DNA of 64,000 bases from Enterobacter mori LMG 25706 (GTDB lineage: Bacteria; Pseudomonadota; Gammaproteobacteria; Enterobacterales; Enterobacteriaceae), in assembly GCF_000211415.1 (NCBI RefSeq), contig NZ_GL890774.1, forward strand, positions 18,789 to 82,788, read 5' to 3'. This document shows positions 8,774 to 20,390 of this stretch, piece by piece. The translations under genes were made by a program, and so were the position numbers. The stretch's first letter is position 1; each line of letters starts with the position of its first letter. The notes beneath the pieces are model-generated. The model saw only the letters and a program-made list of their open reading frames with translations, was not told the origin of the DNA and did not search any database.

Positions 8774-10059
8774 TACGCATTCCACTCAAACGAAACGCCC
8801 TTTTCTGCCCACCCTTCTTCAGTGATAAACACGCCCGCAGCGGCAATAAGCGTCTCACCATAAAACAGTAGCGGCGTGGTATCGCGCAGCCAGGGCGGCA
8901 CATTGTTCTCCTGCCAGATTTTCTTCAGCTTTCGTCCGCCATTACGCCCGACGATATGCAGCAAACCACCGGCTTTAAAACGCACCGTAACGGGCTCATC
9001 CGCTTCTGGCAGACGCACGTGACCGGCATTCGTCAGGGATACACTACCCGCGCCAGCGGGTAATGTCAGCGCTTCCACCACGCAGGGCCAGTCGAGAACA
9101 ACATCAGAAAGAGAAGAACGGGATTTAACCCACCACAGTTTGCCCTGATAGCGCCTGACCTCGAAGCCGTTCAGGTAAACGCTCGGTGTGGCATCTTCTC
9201 GCGCCTGCGCCACTTCATCCCATATTCTGCCGAGCATTGCTCGCGACGGCATGACGGCATGATGAGAGGCCAACCAGCGGCGTAAAACTGCGGCACGGCG
9301 TACCGCACTCATCGCTTCCAGCGGCGCAATTGCCAGCGCACCCTCAGAGGAAATCAGCTCGGCCAGCTCTTCACTCAGCAACTCATCCAGCAGGCTCTCC
9401 TGCTCGGCACAGAGCGTGGCGCTCCTGGCCGTCGCTTCAGCAAAGTGCTCCCAGCGTTCGGTCAGTAGCGGTAAGACGCGCAGACGCAGGAAATTACGAT
9501 CGTAGCTGTCGTCCTGATTGCTTTCGTCCTCAATCCAGCTCAGCTGATATTCATGCGCCCAGGATTCAAGAGAAGCACGTGTTTCACCCAGCAGCGGGCG
9601 GATTAATTCGGTTCCGGCAAAACGCGCGCGCTCAGGCATGGCGGATAGCCCCGCCGGACCACTGCCCCGCTTAAGCGCAAGTAAAAAAGTTTCGCACTGA
9701 TCGTCAAGATGTTGCGCCGTAACGAGTGCTTCACCGGGCAGTAAGGCGCGAGCAAAAGCGGCATAGCGGGCCTTGCGCGCCTGCGCCTCAATACCCAGCC
9801 CTTCGTCCTGGAGAGCCACGCGTTCAACTATCAACGGGATGTTCCACGCCTTACAGAGGGCTTCACAGTGCGCTACCCATGCATCAGCATGAGGACTTAA
9901 CCCGTGATGGATATGCATCGCCCGGAGCTGGACGTCAGGATCCTGGTCACGCCAGAGTTTAAGGCGGTGGAGCAAAACGGTGGAATCCAGCCCACCGCTA
10001 AACCCCACCAGCAGCTGGCGGTACGGTGAAACGGCTTGTGCGATAGCGGGTGAGGTCAT
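8773..10059 (-). CDS. tilS: tRNA(Ile)-lysidine synthase
   Basis: Essential enzyme that attaches lysine to C34 of the CAU-anticodon tRNA-Ile, using ATP, so that the tRNA reads AUA codons and is charged with isoleucine. The 428-residue protein (E. coli 432) has the N-terminal PP-loop ATP pyrophosphatase motif SGGLDS at residues 21-26, a central TilS-specific domain and a C-terminal TilS_C domain ([27 protein letters not shown]). It follows yaeR by 58 bases, with a terminator hairpin between them. Confidence 0.97.
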   Translation of the reverse strand: MTSPAIAQAVSPYRQLLVGFSGGLDSTVLLHRLKLWRDQDPDVQLRAMHIHHGLSPHADAWVAHCEALCKAWNIPLIVERVALQDEGLGIEAQARKARYAAFARALLPGEALVTAQHLDDQCETFLLALKRGSGPAGLSAMPERARFAGTELIRPLLGETRASLESWAHEYQLSWIEDESNQDDSYDRNFLRLRVLPLLTERWEHFAEATARSATLCAEQESLLDELLSEELAELISSEGALAIAPLEAMSAVRRAAVLRRWLASHHAVMPSRAMLGRIWDEVAQAREDATPSVYLNGFEVRRYQGKLWWVKSRSSLSDVVLDWPCVVEALTLPAGAGSVSLTNAGHVRLPEADEPVTVRFKAGGLLHIVGRNGGRKLKKIWQENNVPPWLRDTTPLLFYGETLIAAAGVFITEEGWAEKGVSFEWNA

Positions 10060-10072
10060 AGGAAATTACACA

Positions 10073-10100
10073 TAAAAAATGCCCGGACTAAGCGGGCATT
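10073..10100 (-). terminator. terminator after yaeR
   Basis: Stem AATGCCCG/CGGGCATT with a seven-base loop, followed on the minus strand by TTTTTTATG. It lies between the yaeR stop and the tilS start. Confidence 0.75.
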
Positions 10101-10117
10101 ATCACACATGACGGCGA

Positions 10118-10507
10118 TTACTGCTGGTAAAGCTCCAGCGGCAGGCCATCGGGGTCGCTGAAAAAGGTAAAACGCTTGTCGGTGAACGGATCGACGCGTA
10201 TCGCTTCGCACATCACGCCGTGAGATTCCAGATGTTTGACCGCGCTATTAAGGTCATCAACGCTAAAGGCCAGATGGCGCAGGCCGCAGGCTTCCGGACG
10301 TGAAGGACGCGCAGGCGGAAAAGGAAATGAGAACAGCTCAATAACATATTGCCCGTTTAGCGCCAGATCGCCCTTCCAGGAGTCGCGCTCCTCGCGGTAA
10401 GCCTCACTGAGCAGCGTAAAGCCAAGGATATCGCAGTAGAAGGACTTACTTTTCGCGTAATCGGTCGCAATAATCGCAATATGATGAACAGCTTTTAAAC
10501 CCAGCAT
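10118..10507 (-). CDS. yaeR: VOC (glyoxalase/dioxygenase) family protein
   Basis: A 129-residue cytosolic protein of the vicinal-oxygen-chelate superfamily. Metal ligands typical of this fold are recognisable: the early histidine in VHHIAIIATD, the central RHLAFSVDD and the late glutamate in PDGLPLELYQQ. E. coli YaeR resembles glyoxalase I-like and fosfomycin-resistance-like enzymes, but its substrate is not known, so no reaction is assigned. It lies 65 bases downstream of ldcC on the same strand. Confidence 0.9.
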   Translation of the reverse strand: MLGLKAVHHIAIIATDYAKSKSFYCDILGFTLLSEAYREERDSWKGDLALNGQYVIELFSFPFPPARPSRPEACGLRHLAFSVDDLNSAVKHLESHGVMCEAIRVDPFTDKRFTFFSDPDGLPLELYQQ

Positions 10508-10572
10508 AGCTTCTCCTTTTTATGATGCCTGAACGTTACAACCGAAAACCCGCACCTTGCAAGCGGTCACCT

Positions 10573-12705
10573 TTATTTTAGGACTCGCACCCAGTACACG
10601 CCCTGTTCATCGCGCTTCGCACCGTGGATATCGGTCTCAAAGCCCGGATAATGGCGTCCGACAGAGCAGAGCATCAGCAGGAAATCGAGCACCGCCCGAC
10701 TCTCTTCGGTGATCATCTCACCGGGCATTAAAAGCGGAACACCCGGCGGATAAGGCAGGATCATGTTGGCCGACACCCGCCCGACCAAATTCTCCAGCTC
10801 GATGGTTTCCACCTCGCCTTTCACCTGCCGCTGCCACGCTTTGTGTGGCGTGAGTTTCATTTCCGGTAGGACATCAAACGCCTGCAGCATCAGACGCGGC
10901 AGGTCGTGCTGGCGGATCAGTTTGTGGATCCCCTGAGCCAGATCCTGAATGCGCATATTACGATAGAAGTCAGGATCCTCCGCGTAGAGATCCGGCAGCA
11001 TGTTCTTCACCCGCAGGTTGAGATCGTAGGCGCGCTTAAACTCCATCAGGCCGCGCAACAACCCCATCGCGCGGGTTTTGTCGATCCCAATGCTGAACAG
11101 GAACAGTAGGTTATACGGCCCGGTTTTCTCCACCACCACGCCGCGCTCGTCCAGGAACTTCGCCACCAGCGCGGCGGGGATCCCTTCTTCACCCATAATG
11201 CCCTGCTCGTCCATGCCCGGCGTCAGGATCGTCACTTTGACCGGATCGAGGAACATATGGTCAGCATCGGCATCCCGGAAACCATGCCAGTCTTCGCCGG
11301 GTGAGACGGGCCAGCATTCAGCTTCATCAATCTCTTCCGGCTGCCAGATATCAAAGAACCAGCCGTCGGCTTCATCTTTCAGCCGCTGAACTTCTTTGCG
11401 GAAATGCAGCGCGCGCTCCACCGAGCGGTTGATCAAGCGTTTGCCCGGATTGCCGCGCAACATCGCCGCGGCCGTTTCAATCGAGGCCACCAGCGGATAG
11501 CTCGGCGAGGTAGTGGTGTGCATCATAAAGGCTTCGTTAAACGTATCTTCGTCGTACTCACCTTTGATGTGAATTAACGAAGCCTGCGAAAACGCAGCCA
11601 GCATTTTATGCGTCGACTGCGTTTCGAAGAACACTTTGCCCGGCACACGCTCGCCGCTCATACCGCTTTTACCGGCGTAAATCGGGTGGAAATTGGTGTA
11701 CGGCACCCACGCTGAATCAAAGTGGATCGACGGCACATCCAGCGTCTGCTTGATCCAGTTGGTGTTGTACAGCAGGCCGTCGTAGGTGGAGTTAGTGATC
11801 ACCGCGTGAACAGGCCAGCTCGCGCCGGGGATCGCCGCGACCTTACCTTCTATGGCGTCATGCGTAAACTCACGACGCGGGATGCCGCCAAGAATACCGA
11901 GCGCGTTGCGCGTGGGTGACAGCCAGAGCGGCACGACGTCGCTCATCATCAGCAGATGCGCCAGCGATTTATGACAGTTGCGGTCAATCAGCAAGGTACT
12001 GCCTGCAGGGGCAGCGTACATCCCGACGATTTTGTTCGAGGTCGAGGTGCCGTTGGTCACCATATAGCTCTGTTCAGCACCAAAGGTGCGGGCAATATAC
12101 TCTTCGGCCTCCAGATGCGGGCCGGTATGATCCAGCAGAGAGCCTAATTCGGTGACTGAAATCGACACGTCCGCTTTCAGCGTGTTGCCGCCAAAGAAAT
12201 CATAGAACAGGCAGCCCACCGGGCTTTTTTGATAGGCCGTTCCCGCCATATGGCCTGGCGTACAGAAGGTATATTTGCCTTCCTTCACGTAGGTGAAGAG
12301 CGCGCGGGTAAACGGCGGCGTAATGTTATCGAGATATTCACCGGTATATTGCTGAATGCGGGTCGCAATATCCTCCGCCACGCCGAGCGAATATTCAAAG
12401 AACCACAGCGCCATTCGCATATCATTGGCGCTGACGTCCATGGTTGAGTGGGTATTGATAAACGCGTAAAGCGGGAGATATTCGTTCAGCTTGTTGATAT
12501 CGCTGCACAGTTCGAGGTCATATTCATCCCAGTCGAAGATCACGCCACAGATACGCGGATTATGCTCGATGAACTTCAGCAGGTCGGCGCTGTTGTGCGG
12601 CCAGATTAGCTGATACCCGCGCGACTGCAGGGCTTGCTCCAGCTCCTTAATCGGCTCATCTTTATAAAAGACGCCGTGTGGCCCCATAATGGCAATGATA
12701 TTCAT
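10573..12705 (-). CDS. ldcC: lysine decarboxylase, constitutive type
   Basis: PLP-dependent cytosolic enzyme that converts L-lysine to cadaverine and CO2. The 710-residue protein (E. coli LdcC 713) has the N-terminal flavodoxin-like wing domain, a central fold-type I PLP domain and a C-terminal domain. Lys367 in STHKMLAAF is the cofactor-binding lysine; CTPGHMAGTAYQ and VTNGTSTSNK are further active-site segments. The acid-induced paralog CadA is very similar. The location directly downstream of accA, with no cadB neighbour, identifies LdcC. A purine-rich AAGGAGGAAG ribosome site precedes the ATG. Confidence 0.95.
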   Translation of the reverse strand: MNIIAIMGPHGVFYKDEPIKELEQALQSRGYQLIWPHNSADLLKFIEHNPRICGVIFDWDEYDLELCSDINKLNEYLPLYAFINTHSTMDVSANDMRMALWFFEYSLGVAEDIATRIQQYTGEYLDNITPPFTRALFTYVKEGKYTFCTPGHMAGTAYQKSPVGCLFYDFFGGNTLKADVSISVTELGSLLDHTGPHLEAEEYIARTFGAEQSYMVTNGTSTSNKIVGMYAAPAGSTLLIDRNCHKSLAHLLMMSDVVPLWLSPTRNALGILGGIPRREFTHDAIEGKVAAIPGASWPVHAVITNSTYDGLLYNTNWIKQTLDVPSIHFDSAWVPYTNFHPIYAGKSGMSGERVPGKVFFETQSTHKMLAAFSQASLIHIKGEYDEDTFNEAFMMHTTTSPSYPLVASIETAAAMLRGNPGKRLINRSVERALHFRKEVQRLKDEADGWFFDIWQPEEIDEAECWPVSPGEDWHGFRDADADHMFLDPVKVTILTPGMDEQGIMGEEGIPAALVAKFLDERGVVVEKTGPYNLLFLFSIGIDKTRAMGLLRGLMEFKRAYDLNLRVKNMLPDLYAEDPDFYRNMRIQDLAQGIHKLIRQHDLPRLMLQAFDVLPEMKLTPHKAWQRQVKGEVETIELENLVGRVSANMILPYPPGVPLLMPGEMITEESRAVLDFLLMLCSVGRHYPGFETDIHGAKRDEQGVYWVRVLK

Positions 12706-12760
12706 GGGCTTCCTCCTTAAAAAACATTAGCTAAGCATAGTCCGGCTAAACCGCAGATAT

Positions 12761-12791
12761 AAAAAAAGCCGCAACAGTGTGCGGCTTTTCA
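12761..12791 (-). terminator. terminator after accA
   Basis: Stem AAAAGCCGCA/TGCGGCTTTT with a six-base loop, followed by a T-run on the minus strand. It closes the long envelope-dnaE-accA cluster and separates it from ldcC. Confidence 0.9.
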
Positions 12792-12805
12792 GATAATTGT
12801 GAAGC

Positions 12806-13765
12806 TTACGCGTAACCGTAGGTCATCAGACGCTGGTAGCGACGGTTGAGCAGATCGTCTTTGCTCAGCACGTCCAGATCCGCCAGGTCAGCCAGCAGCT
12901 GTGCTTTCAGGGAAGCGGCCATCACTTCCGGCTTACGATGCGCACCACCCAGCGGTTCCGGGATGATGGAGTCGATCAGCTTAAGCTCTTTCAGGCGCGG
13001 CGCAATGATGCCCATTGCTTCTGCAGCCAGCGGCGCTTTGTCGGCGCTTTTCCACAGAATGGACGCACAGCCTTCCGGGGAGATAACGGAATAGGTGCTG
13101 TACTGCAGCATATTCACTTTATCGCCCACGCCAATGGCCAGCGCACCACCGGAACCGCCTTCACCAATAACGGTACAGATGACCGGCACCTTCAGACGAG
13201 ACATCTCGCGCAGGTTGCGCGCGATAGCTTCAGACTGACCGCGCTCTTCTGCACCCACGCCAGGGTAAGCACCCGGGGTGTCGATGAAAGTGATGATAGG
13301 CATGTTGAACCGTTCAGCCATCTCCATCAGACGCAGGGCCTTACGGTAGCCTTCTGGTGCTGGCATCCCGAAGTTACGACGGATTTTCTCTTTGGTTTCA
13401 CGACCTTTCTGATGACCAATGATCATCACCGGGCGTCCGTCCAGACGCGCGATACCGCCAACGATAGCTTTATCGTCAGCGTATGCGCGATCGCCTGCCA
13501 GTTCGTCAAATTCGTCAAACGCCAGGCGGACATAATCCAGGGTGTACGGACGCTGTGGATGGCGTGCCAGCTGGGCCACCTGCCATGCGCCGAGATCGGC
13601 AAAGATTTTGCGCGTCAGTTCTACGCTTTTCTCGCGCAGACGATGCACTTCTTCGTCGATGTTAATATCCAGTTTTTCACCCTGACGGCTTACCGCTGTC
13701 AGAGAATCGATTTTCGCTTCCAGCTCAGCAATCGGCTGTTCGAAATCAAGGAAATTCAGACTCAT
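12806..13765 (-). CDS. accA: acetyl-CoA carboxylase carboxyltransferase subunit alpha
   Basis: Alpha subunit of the carboxyltransferase half of acetyl-CoA carboxylase; with AccD it moves the carboxyl group from biotin to acetyl-CoA to make malonyl-CoA. The 319-residue length equals that of the E. coli protein. The crotonase-like core includes [26 protein letters not shown] and [12 protein letters not shown], the glycine-rich oxyanion region. It lies 12 bases after dnaE, is the last gene of the cluster, and is followed by a strong terminator. Confidence 0.98.
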   Translation of the reverse strand: MSLNFLDFEQPIAELEAKIDSLTAVSRQGEKLDINIDEEVHRLREKSVELTRKIFADLGAWQVAQLARHPQRPYTLDYVRLAFDEFDELAGDRAYADDKAIVGGIARLDGRPVMIIGHQKGRETKEKIRRNFGMPAPEGYRKALRLMEMAERFNMPIITFIDTPGAYPGVGAEERGQSEAIARNLREMSRLKVPVICTVIGEGGSGGALAIGVGDKVNMLQYSTYSVISPEGCASILWKSADKAPLAAEAMGIIAPRLKELKLIDSIIPEPLGGAHRKPEVMAASLKAQLLADLADLDVLSKDDLLNRRYQRLMTYGYA

Positions 13766-13777
13766 AGTATTCCTGTA

Positions 13778-16700
13778 TTAGTCAAACTCCAGTTCCACCT
13801 GCTCCGAACCAATGAGGCCACGGAGATCGTTCAGTAAACGATCGCTCGGAGAGACACGCCACGTTGCACCAAAGCGCAACCGCGCACGTGCATCCGCCCT
13901 CTGATAGTAGAGATGTACTGGAATGGTCCCCGAGCGGTGGGGTTCCAGAGACTGACGGAGTCGGTTTAAAAGCTGGTCATCAATTTGCCTGTCCGTCAGC
14001 GAGATAGCAAGCCCGCGAGCATATTTTTCCCGGGCTTCGTCAATGTCCATCACTTCGCGGGCGGTCATTTTAAGCCCCCCGCTGAAGTCATCAAAGCTGA
14101 CCTGTCCGCTGACGATAAGTATGCGGTCTTTTTCCAGCAAGTGCTGGTATTTATCCAGCGCATCGGTGAATAACATCACCTCCAGACGCCCGGAACGGTC
14201 ATCCAGCGTACAGATGCCGATACGATTGCCGCGCTTGGTGACCATTACCCTTGCAGCAATCACGAGCCCCGCAGCCGTGGTGATTTTACCACGATCTGTC
14301 GGATGCATGTCTTTTAGCCTGTGGCCGCCGACATAGCGCTCAATTTCTTTAATGTACTGGTTGATCGGGTGCCCAGTCAGGTACAAGCCTAACGTTTCAC
14401 GCTCCCCATCCAGTACGACCTGTTCTGGCCACGGCTGGCAGTTGGAGTATGACTGTTCAATCTGCTCTGGCTCTTCCGCCAGCACGCCAAACATATCCGC
14501 CTGACCAATCGCTTCCGCTTTTGCATGCTGATCCGCCGCTTTCAGGGCGTCGCCGAGCGAGTTCATCAGCGCGGCGCGGTGCGGCCCCAGCCTGTCAAAC
14601 GCGCCGGACATGATCAGTTTTTCCAGCACGCGGCGGTTAAGTTTTTTGGTATCGGTACGGGCGCAAAGATCGAACAGCTCGCGGAAATACCCGCCGTTGT
14701 TACGCGCTTCGATGATCGCCTCGATCGGCCCTTCACCCACGCCTTTGATCGCGCCGATCCCATAAACGATCTCCCCGTCGTCGTTGACGTGGAAGTGATA
14801 GAGACCCGAGTTAATGTCCGGCGGCAGGATCTTGAGCCCCATGCGCCAGCACTCGTCCACAAGGCCAACCACCTTCTCGGTATTGTCCATATCGGCCGTC
14901 ATTACCGCCGCCATAAATTCAGCAGGATAGTGCGCTTTCAGCCACAGCGTTTGATACGACACCAAAGCATAGGCGGCGGAGTGGGATTTGTTAAATCCGT
15001 ACCCGGCGAATTTCTCCACCAGGTCAAAGATCTTAATCGCCAGTTCACCATCAACGCCGTTTTTTCTCGCTCCTTCTTCGAAAGTGCCTCGCTGCTTGGC
15101 CATCTCTTCCGGCTTTTTCTTACCCATTGCACGACGCAGCATGTCCGCGCCGCCGAGGGTATAGCCGGAAAGCACCTGGGCGATCTGCATAACCTGTTCC
15201 TGATACAGGATGATGCCGTAGGTTGGCTCAAGCACCGGCTTCAGGCTTTCGTGCTGCCACTGAACGTCCGGATAGGAAATCTCTTCGCGCCCGTGCTTAC
15301 GGTCGATAAAGTTATCTACCATCCCCGACTGCAGCGGGCCCGGACGGAACAGGGCCACCAGTGCGATCATATCTTCGAAGCAGTCAGGCTGAAGACGCTT
15401 AATCAGATCTTTCATGCCGCGGGATTCAAGCTGGAAGACGGCGGTAGTCTCCGAGCGCTGCAGCATGTCGAAACTTTTTTTGTCATCCAGCGGGATGGCT
15501 GCGATGTCTATTGGCTCAAGGCCCTGCTTTTCCCGACGCGGGTTGATCATCTTCAGCGCCCAGTCGATGATCGTCAGTGTTCGCAGGCCGAGGAAGTCGA
15601 ACTTCACCAGCCCGGCGTATTCTACGTCGTTCTTATCGAACTGGGTAACCGGGTGCTGGCCCGCTTCATCGCAGTATAGCGGTGCGAAGTCGGTGATTTT
15701 GGTCGGGGCGATAACCACGCCCCCCGCATGCTTACCGGCGTTACGCGTGACGCCTTCCAGCTTGCGCGCCATGTCGATCAGCGCTTTAACTTCTTCGTCG
15801 GCTTCGTAGATTTCCGGCAGCTGAGGTTCGGCTTCAAACGCTTTTGCCAGCGTCATGCCCGGATCGGGCGGCACCAGCTTAGAAATACGATCAACAAACC
15901 CGTACGGGTGGCCCAGCACGCGGCCGACGTCACGGATAACCGCTTTCGCCGCCATCGTACCGAACGTAATAATCTGCGATACCGCATCACGGCCGTACAT
16001 ATCGGCGACGTGCTCGATCACCTGGTCGCGTTTCTCCATGCAGAAGTCGACGTCAAAGTCGGGCATGGAAACACGTTCCGGGTTAAGGAAACGTTCGAAC
16101 AGCAGGTCAAACTCCAGCGGGTCGAGATCGGTAATTTTAAGCGCATAGGCCACAAGCGATCCTGCTCCGGAGCCACGCCCCGGTCCGACCGGCACGCCGT
16201 TATCTTTCGACCACTGGATAAACTCCATAACGATCAGGAAGTAGCCGGGGAAGCCCATCTGGTTGATCACCTGGAGTTCAATATCCAGACGTTCATCGTA
16301 CGGCGGGCGTTTCTCTTTGCGAACGGCTTCATCCGGGAACAGGAACTCCAGACGCTCTTCCAGGCCTTCCTTAGATTTTACGACCAGGAAATCTTCCGTG
16401 GTCATGTCACCCGTCGGGAACTGCGGCAGGAAGTACTCGCCGAGACGCACGGTGACGTTACAGCGTTTTGCTATTTCAACGCTGTTTTCCAGCGCTTCCG
16501 GGATGTCAGAGAAGAGCTCACACATCTCCTCTTCGTTGCGCATATACTGCTGAGAGGAGTAGTTACGCGGACGTTTAGGATCGTCGAGGGTGAAGCCGTC
16601 ATGGATCGCCACACGCATTTCATGTGCGTCAAAATCGCCCGCTTCGAGGAAACGGACATCGTTGGTGGCCACCACAGGCAGACCGCGCTCTTCGGCGAGT

Positions 16701-17260
16701 GCCACGGCGGCATGCAGATAGCTTTCTTCGTCCGCACGCCCGGTGCGGATCAGCTCAAGATAGTAGCGATCCGGGAAATACTCTTCGTAGAACGAGACGC
16801 ACTGATCCACCAGCGCACTGTTGCCACGCAGCAGACACTTGCCGACATCGCCCATGCGACCGCCGGAAATCAGCAGCAGGCCTTCGTTCAGCTCTGCCAG
16901 CCAGTCGCGGTCGATCCACGGGCCCATCGCGCCATATCCACGCTGATAGGCTTTAGAGATAAGCAGGGTAAGGTTCTGATAACCGGTGTTGTTCATCGCC
17001 AACACGGAGATCTGCGTCATTTCATCGCCGAGCAGCTCGCTCTGGACATGAAAATCCGCGCCGACAATTGGCTTTAACCCGGCACCATGCGCGGTTCCGT
17101 AGAACTTCACCAGGCCACACAGGTTGGTAAAATCGGTGATCGCCAGCGCAGGCATGCCGAGCGCGGCCGCCTTTTTTACCAGCGGTCCGGTCTTTGCCAG
17201 CCCATCGCTCATGGAGTAGTCGCTATGCACCCGCAGGTGTACGAAACGTGGTTCAGCCAT
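13778..17260 (-). CDS. dnaE: DNA polymerase III alpha subunit
   Basis: Catalytic subunit of the replicative DNA polymerase. The 1160-residue protein begins with a PHP domain ([15 protein letters not shown]). The C-family polymerase core follows, with the catalytic aspartates in [12 protein letters not shown] near residue 400 and a third in the [11 protein letters not shown] segment. After it come the beta-clamp-binding region, an OB fold and a C-terminal tau-binding domain. Length is the E. coli length. rnhB lies 38 bases upstream and accA 12 bases downstream, as in E. coli. Its antisense strand carries several long open frames, judged to be codon-bias artefacts. Confidence 0.98.
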   Translation of the reverse strand: MAEPRFVHLRVHSDYSMSDGLAKTGPLVKKAAALGMPALAITDFTNLCGLVKFYGTAHGAGLKPIVGADFHVQSELLGDEMTQISVLAMNNTGYQNLTLLISKAYQRGYGAMGPWIDRDWLAELNEGLLLISGGRMGDVGKCLLRGNSALVDQCVSFYEEYFPDRYYLELIRTGRADEESYLHAAVALAEERGLPVVATNDVRFLEAGDFDAHEMRVAIHDGFTLDDPKRPRNYSSQQYMRNEEEMCELFSDIPEALENSVEIAKRCNVTVRLGEYFLPQFPTGDMTTEDFLVVKSKEGLEERLEFLFPDEAVRKEKRPPYDERLDIELQVINQMGFPGYFLIVMEFIQWSKDNGVPVGPGRGSGAGSLVAYALKITDLDPLEFDLLFERFLNPERVSMPDFDVDFCMEKRDQVIEHVADMYGRDAVSQIITFGTMAAKAVIRDVGRVLGHPYGFVDRISKLVPPDPGMTLAKAFEAEPQLPEIYEADEEVKALIDMARKLEGVTRNAGKHAGGVVIAPTKITDFAPLYCDEAGQHPVTQFDKNDVEYAGLVKFDFLGLRTLTIIDWALKMINPRREKQGLEPIDIAAIPLDDKKSFDMLQRSETTAVFQLESRGMKDLIKRLQPDCFEDMIALVALFRPGPLQSGMVDNFIDRKHGREEISYPDVQWQHESLKPVLEPTYGIILYQEQVMQIAQVLSGYTLGGADMLRRAMGKKKPEEMAKQRGTFEEGARKNGVDGELAIKIFDLVEKFAGYGFNKSHSAAYALVSYQTLWLKAHYPAEFMAAVMTADMDNTEKVVGLVDECWRMGLKILPPDINSGLYHFHVNDDGEIVYGIGAIKGVGEGPIEAIIEARNNGGYFRELFDLCARTDTKKLNRRVLEKLIMSGAFDRLGPHRAALMNSLGDALKAADQHAKAEAIGQADMFGVLAEEPEQIEQSYSNCQPWPEQVVLDGERETLGLYLTGHPINQYIKEIERYVGGHRLKDMHPTDRGKITTAAGLVIAARVMVTKRGNRIGICTLDDRSGRLEVMLFTDALDKYQHLLEKDRILIVSGQVSFDDFSGGLKMTAREVMDIDEAREKYARGLAISLTDRQIDDQLLNRLRQSLEPHRSGTIPVHLYYQRADARARLRFGATWRVSPSDRLLNDLRGLIGSEQVELEFD

Positions 17261-17298
17261 CTTCAGATTCCGCGTTACTTAATTACTTGCGTATTGAT

Positions 17299-17895
17299 TC
17301 AGGACACCCGTCCCAGCGCGCGCTTCACCGGGCCAAAGCTGCGACGGTGGTGTTCGGTTGCGCCATGTTCAGCCAGCCTTTCCAGATGGAAAGGTGTGGG
17401 ATACCCCTTATGCTGGGCGAAACCATACTGAGGGTAAGTGAGGTCCAGCGCGGCCATTTCGGCGTCGCGCGTCACTTTGGCAATAATAGAAGCTGCGCTA
17501 ATTTCTGCGACCCGGCTATCGCCTTTGACGACCGCCATTGAAGGCATTGGCAGTGCCGGACAGCGGTTTCCGTCAATCAGGACATATTCAGGAGAAATTT
17601 TCAAACCCGCTACCGCACGCTGCATCGCCAGCATCGTAGCATGCAAAATATTCAGCTCGTCTATTTCATGCGGTTCAGCGCGCCCCAGGCTCCAGGCCAG
17701 CGCCTTCTCCTGAATCTCACTAAACAACGCCAGCCGGCGCTTTTCAGACAATTTTTTAGAGTCGTTCAGCCCGATAATGGGACGAGCCGGATCGAGGATC
17801 ACCGCCGCGGTGACCACAGCTCCCACTAACGGACCACGACCCACTTCGTCCACGCCCGCCACAAGGTGGGTGTGAGGATAAACAAATTCCATCAT
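17299..17895 (-). CDS. rnhB: ribonuclease HII
   Basis: Cleaves the RNA strand of RNA-DNA hybrids and removes single ribonucleotides misincorporated in DNA. The 198-residue protein has the N-terminal catalytic motif [12 protein letters not shown] with Asp16 and Glu17, and the later acidic residue in YVLIDGN. The ATG overlaps the lpxB stop by four bases, so translation is coupled. Its place just before dnaE links ribonucleotide repair with replication. Confidence 0.97.
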   Translation of the reverse strand: MMEFVYPHTHLVAGVDEVGRGPLVGAVVTAAVILDPARPIIGLNDSKKLSEKRRLALFSEIQEKALAWSLGRAEPHEIDELNILHATMLAMQRAVAGLKISPEYVLIDGNRCPALPMPSMAVVKGDSRVAEISAASIIAKVTRDAEMAALDLTYPQYGFAQHKGYPTPFHLERLAEHGATEHHRRSFGPVKRALGRVS

Positions 17896-19040
17896 TTTGC
17901 TAGCTCCAGCACCGCATCAGCCGCTTGCTCATCAGCATTACCGCGGATCAGTTGATGCAGTTCACGGAAGGTATCGTGCATCTCGTGGCTGGTCTTGCCG
18001 TTTGCCAGCAGCGGCAGCAGTGCATCCGCGAGCGCCTGCGGCTGGCACTCATCCTGCAACAACTCTTTCACCAGCTCGCGACCGGCAAGCAGGTTTGGCA
18101 GGGAGACATAATCCGTTTTCACCAGACGTTTTGCCAGCCAGAAGGTGAACGGCTTCATGCGATAACCGACCACCATCGGGCATTTCGCCAGCATACACTC
18201 CAGCGCCGCCGTGCCGGAGGCCAGCAGCGCGGCATCGCTCGCATACATCGCTTCCCGTCCTTTCCCGTCCAGCAGACGGACGTGAAGATCCGGGGCGACT
18301 TCCGCTTTGATACGCTCAAACTGCTCGCGGCGTTTGGCATTCACCAGCGGCACGACCACTTCAAGGTCGGGATAGGTCTGGCGAAGCATTTGCGCTGTTT
18401 TGAGGAAATCGGCACTCAGCATTTCAACTTCAGCACCGCGGCTGCCCGGCAGCAGCGCCAGACAGTGAACGTCATGGGGAATACCCAGTACGTCGCGCGC
18501 CGCGTTTTTATCCGGATCCAATGGCATCGCATCCGCCATGGTATGACCGATAAAACGGCACGGAACATTAAATCTGTCGTAAAACGCTTTTTCGAAAGGC
18601 AGGAAAGCCAGCACCAGATCGGTGGATCTCCCGATTTTGAAAACGCGTTTCTGTCGCCACGCCCAGACGGACGGACTGACGTAATGAATGGTTTTGATCC
18701 CCTGCTTTTTCAAATTCCCTTCGAGGGTAATGTTGAAATCAGGCGCATCGATACCGACAAACACATCAGGTTTGAGGTCGGTAAAACGGCGGGTGAGATC
18801 GGCACGAATATGAAGTAAGCGACGCAGACGCCCCAGCACCTCAACGATGCCCATCACGGCCAGCTCTTCCATCTCATACCAGGCTTCGCAACCTTCAGCC
18901 TGCATCAGCGGGCCAGCAACACCCACAAAGCGAGCATTAGGTACGCGAGCTTTTAGCGCGCGGATGAGACCAGCACCAAGAATATCGCCGGAGGTTTCTC
19001 CGGCGACCAGGGCTATCGTAAGCGGACGACTGTCGACCAT
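17892..19040 (-). CDS. lpxB: lipid-A-disaccharide synthase
   Basis: Peripheral inner-membrane glycosyltransferase (family GT19) that joins UDP-2,3-diacylglucosamine and lipid X to form the lipid A disaccharide. The 382-residue protein shows the N-terminal [15 protein letters not shown] glycine-rich motif, the GIDAPDFN segment and the C-terminal nucleotide-binding part ([13 protein letters not shown]). It overlaps lpxA by one base (TAATG) and rnhB by four bases, typical of a coupled operon. Confidence 0.98.
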   Translation of the reverse strand: MVDSRPLTIALVAGETSGDILGAGLIRALKARVPNARFVGVAGPLMQAEGCEAWYEMEELAVMGIVEVLGRLRRLLHIRADLTRRFTDLKPDVFVGIDAPDFNITLEGNLKKQGIKTIHYVSPSVWAWRQKRVFKIGRSTDLVLAFLPFEKAFYDRFNVPCRFIGHTMADAMPLDPDKNAARDVLGIPHDVHCLALLPGSRGAEVEMLSADFLKTAQMLRQTYPDLEVVVPLVNAKRREQFERIKAEVAPDLHVRLLDGKGREAMYASDAALLASGTAALECMLAKCPMVVGYRMKPFTFWLAKRLVKTDYVSLPNLLAGRELVKELLQDECQPQALADALLPLLANGKTSHEMHDTFRELHQLIRGNADEQAADAVLELAK

Positions 19041-19828
19041 TAACGAATCAGACCCCTTGTTGAACGGTCAAAGAACTCCATGAACGCGTTCACTTCAGGG
19101 TGTTTGTTCGCCAGCTCGGCAATTTCCGGCTTCGCCTCTTCCAGCGTTTTCCCGCTACGGTACAGCAGTTTGTACGCGTTGCGGATGGCTGTAATCGCTT
19201 CGCGGCTAAAGCCACGGCGCTTGAGGCCTTCGATGTTCACGCCAAATGGCGTGGCATGGTTACCCTGCGCAATAACGTAAGGTGGAACGTCTTGCGCCAC
19301 ACCTGAGCAGCCGCCGACCATCACGTGTGCACCAATGATGCAGAACTGATGAACTGCGGTCATACCACCGATAATTGCGAAATCATCTACCGATACGTGC
19401 CCCGCCAGCGTTGCGTTGTTGGCGAGGATACAGCGGTCACCCACGGTACAGTCATGCGCGATATGCGCATTAACCATAAACAGGTTGTCGCTGCCTACCT
19501 TCGTCAACCCACCGCCCTGTACTGTTCCACGATGAATGGTGACGCTTTCACGAATACGGTTACGATCGCCAATTTCCAGACGGGTAGCTTCACCAGCATA
19601 TTTCAGATCCTGGTTAACTTCACCGATGGAAGCGAACTGATAAATCTCGTTATTACAGCCAATGGTCGTGTGACCATTCACCACAACGTGAGATTTCAGT
19701 ACTGTACCCTCACCAATTTCGACATGGGGTCCAACAATACAGAACGGGCCAACGTGGACGTTAGCACCAATGATGGCACCGGTTTCCACGATGGCAGTAG
19801 GATGAATAAAGGCAGATTTATCAATCAC
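19040..19828 (-). CDS. lpxA: UDP-N-acetylglucosamine acyltransferase
   Basis: Catalyses the first step of lipid A synthesis: transfer of R-3-hydroxymyristate from acyl carrier protein to UDP-GlcNAc. The 262-residue protein is a left-handed beta helix of hexapeptide repeats. The catalytic base His125 lies in NAHIAHDC. The C-terminal helical part ends with [11 protein letters not shown]. The start is GTG, as in E. coli. It lies 3 bases after fabZ and overlaps lpxB by one base. Confidence 0.98.
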   Translation of the reverse strand: MIDKSAFIHPTAIVETGAIIGANVHVGPFCIVGPHVEIGEGTVLKSHVVVNGHTTIGCNNEIYQFASIGEVNQDLKYAGEATRLEIGDRNRIRESVTIHRGTVQGGGLTKVGSDNLFMVNAHIAHDCTVGDRCILANNATLAGHVSVDDFAIIGGMTAVHQFCIIGAHVMVGGCSGVAQDVPPYVIAQGNHATPFGVNIEGLKRRGFSREAITAIRNAYKLLYRSGKTLEEAKPEIAELANKHPEVNAFMEFFDRSTRGLIR

Positions 19829-19831
19829 GTA

Positions 19832-20287
19832 TCAGGACTCCCGGCTACGAGCACACATCATCGTCGCTTCGCAAACAACTTTGCCGTCAACCAGAGCTAC
19901 GCCTTTGAAGCGAGTCAGGCCGCGACGCGTTTTTTCAAAAGTGACTTCCATGATCATCTGATCACCAGGCACAACTGGACGCTTAAAGCGCGCCTCATCG
20001 ATACCTGCGAAGTAATAGAGTTCACCCGGCTCCAGTTTACCTACGCTTTTAAACGCCAGAATACCGGTTGCCTGTGCCATTGCTTCCAGGATCAACACAC
20101 CCGGGAAGATCGGCTTACCAGGGAAGTGTCCCTGGAAGAAAGGCTCGTTAACGGAGACATTTTTCACTGCGCGCAGAAAACGACCTTCTTCAAAATCCAG
20201 CACACGGTCTACCAGCAAAAACGGGTAGCGGTGCGGCAGAAGTTCTAAAATCTCTTCAATATGCAGAGTATGAGTGTCAGTAGTCAA
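19832..20287 (-). CDS. fabZ: 3-hydroxyacyl-[acyl-carrier-protein] dehydratase
   Basis: Dehydrates 3-hydroxyacyl-ACP in fatty acid elongation, competing with LpxA for the same hydroxymyristoyl-ACP. The 151-residue hotdog-fold protein has the catalytic pair His54 ([10 protein letters not shown]) and Glu68 (VLILEAMAQ). The start chosen is TTG at 20287, four bases behind AGGAAGAG. It gives the E. coli N-terminus and length. An upstream ATG would add 14 residues that do not belong to the family. Confidence 0.96.
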   Translation of the reverse strand: MTTDTHTLHIEEILELLPHRYPFLLVDRVLDFEEGRFLRAVKNVSVNEPFFQGHFPGKPIFPGVLILEAMAQATGILAFKSVGKLEPGELYYFAGIDEARFKRPVVPGDQMIMEVTFEKTRRGLTRFKGVALVDGKVVCEATMMCARSRES

Positions 20288-20329
20288 AATACTCTTCCTG
20301 TCAAATGTACTAAGTAGCAATAATAACAC

Positions 20330-20361
20330 GGCCTGCCGGTTTATAAAAAAGCCGACAGGCC
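20330..20361. other. hairpin between lpxD and fabZ
   Basis: The arms GGCCTGCCGG and CCGACAGGCC, ten bases with one mismatch, surround an AT-rich loop in the 103-bp lpxD-fabZ gap. No terminator T-run follows the stem, so it may be an mRNA-processing or partial attenuation structure. Function unknown. Confidence 0.35.
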
Positions 20362-20390
20362 GGGAAAATTAGCGTTAAACGGATGAACGC

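Noticed and set aside
10118-10507. yaeR as a fosfomycin-resistance enzyme
   Set aside because: It belongs to the same VOC fold, but nothing in the sequence identifies a FosA-type active site, and the locus is the conserved housekeeping copy.
10573-12705. Lysine decarboxylase gene as acid-inducible cadA
   Set aside because: No cadB or cadC neighbour; its position next to accA is that of ldcC.
15728-17077. A 449-codon open frame on the strand opposite dnaE
   Set aside because: It lies wholly inside dnaE on the other strand and codes for a His/Arg/Gln-rich sequence with no recognisable domain. Such antisense frames come from GC-rich codon use. The same holds for the long antisense frames opposite hemL (46300-47391), fhuA (52366-53556), accA (12938-13837), lpxB (17925-18818), tsf (30518-31417), glnD, cdaR and mrcB.
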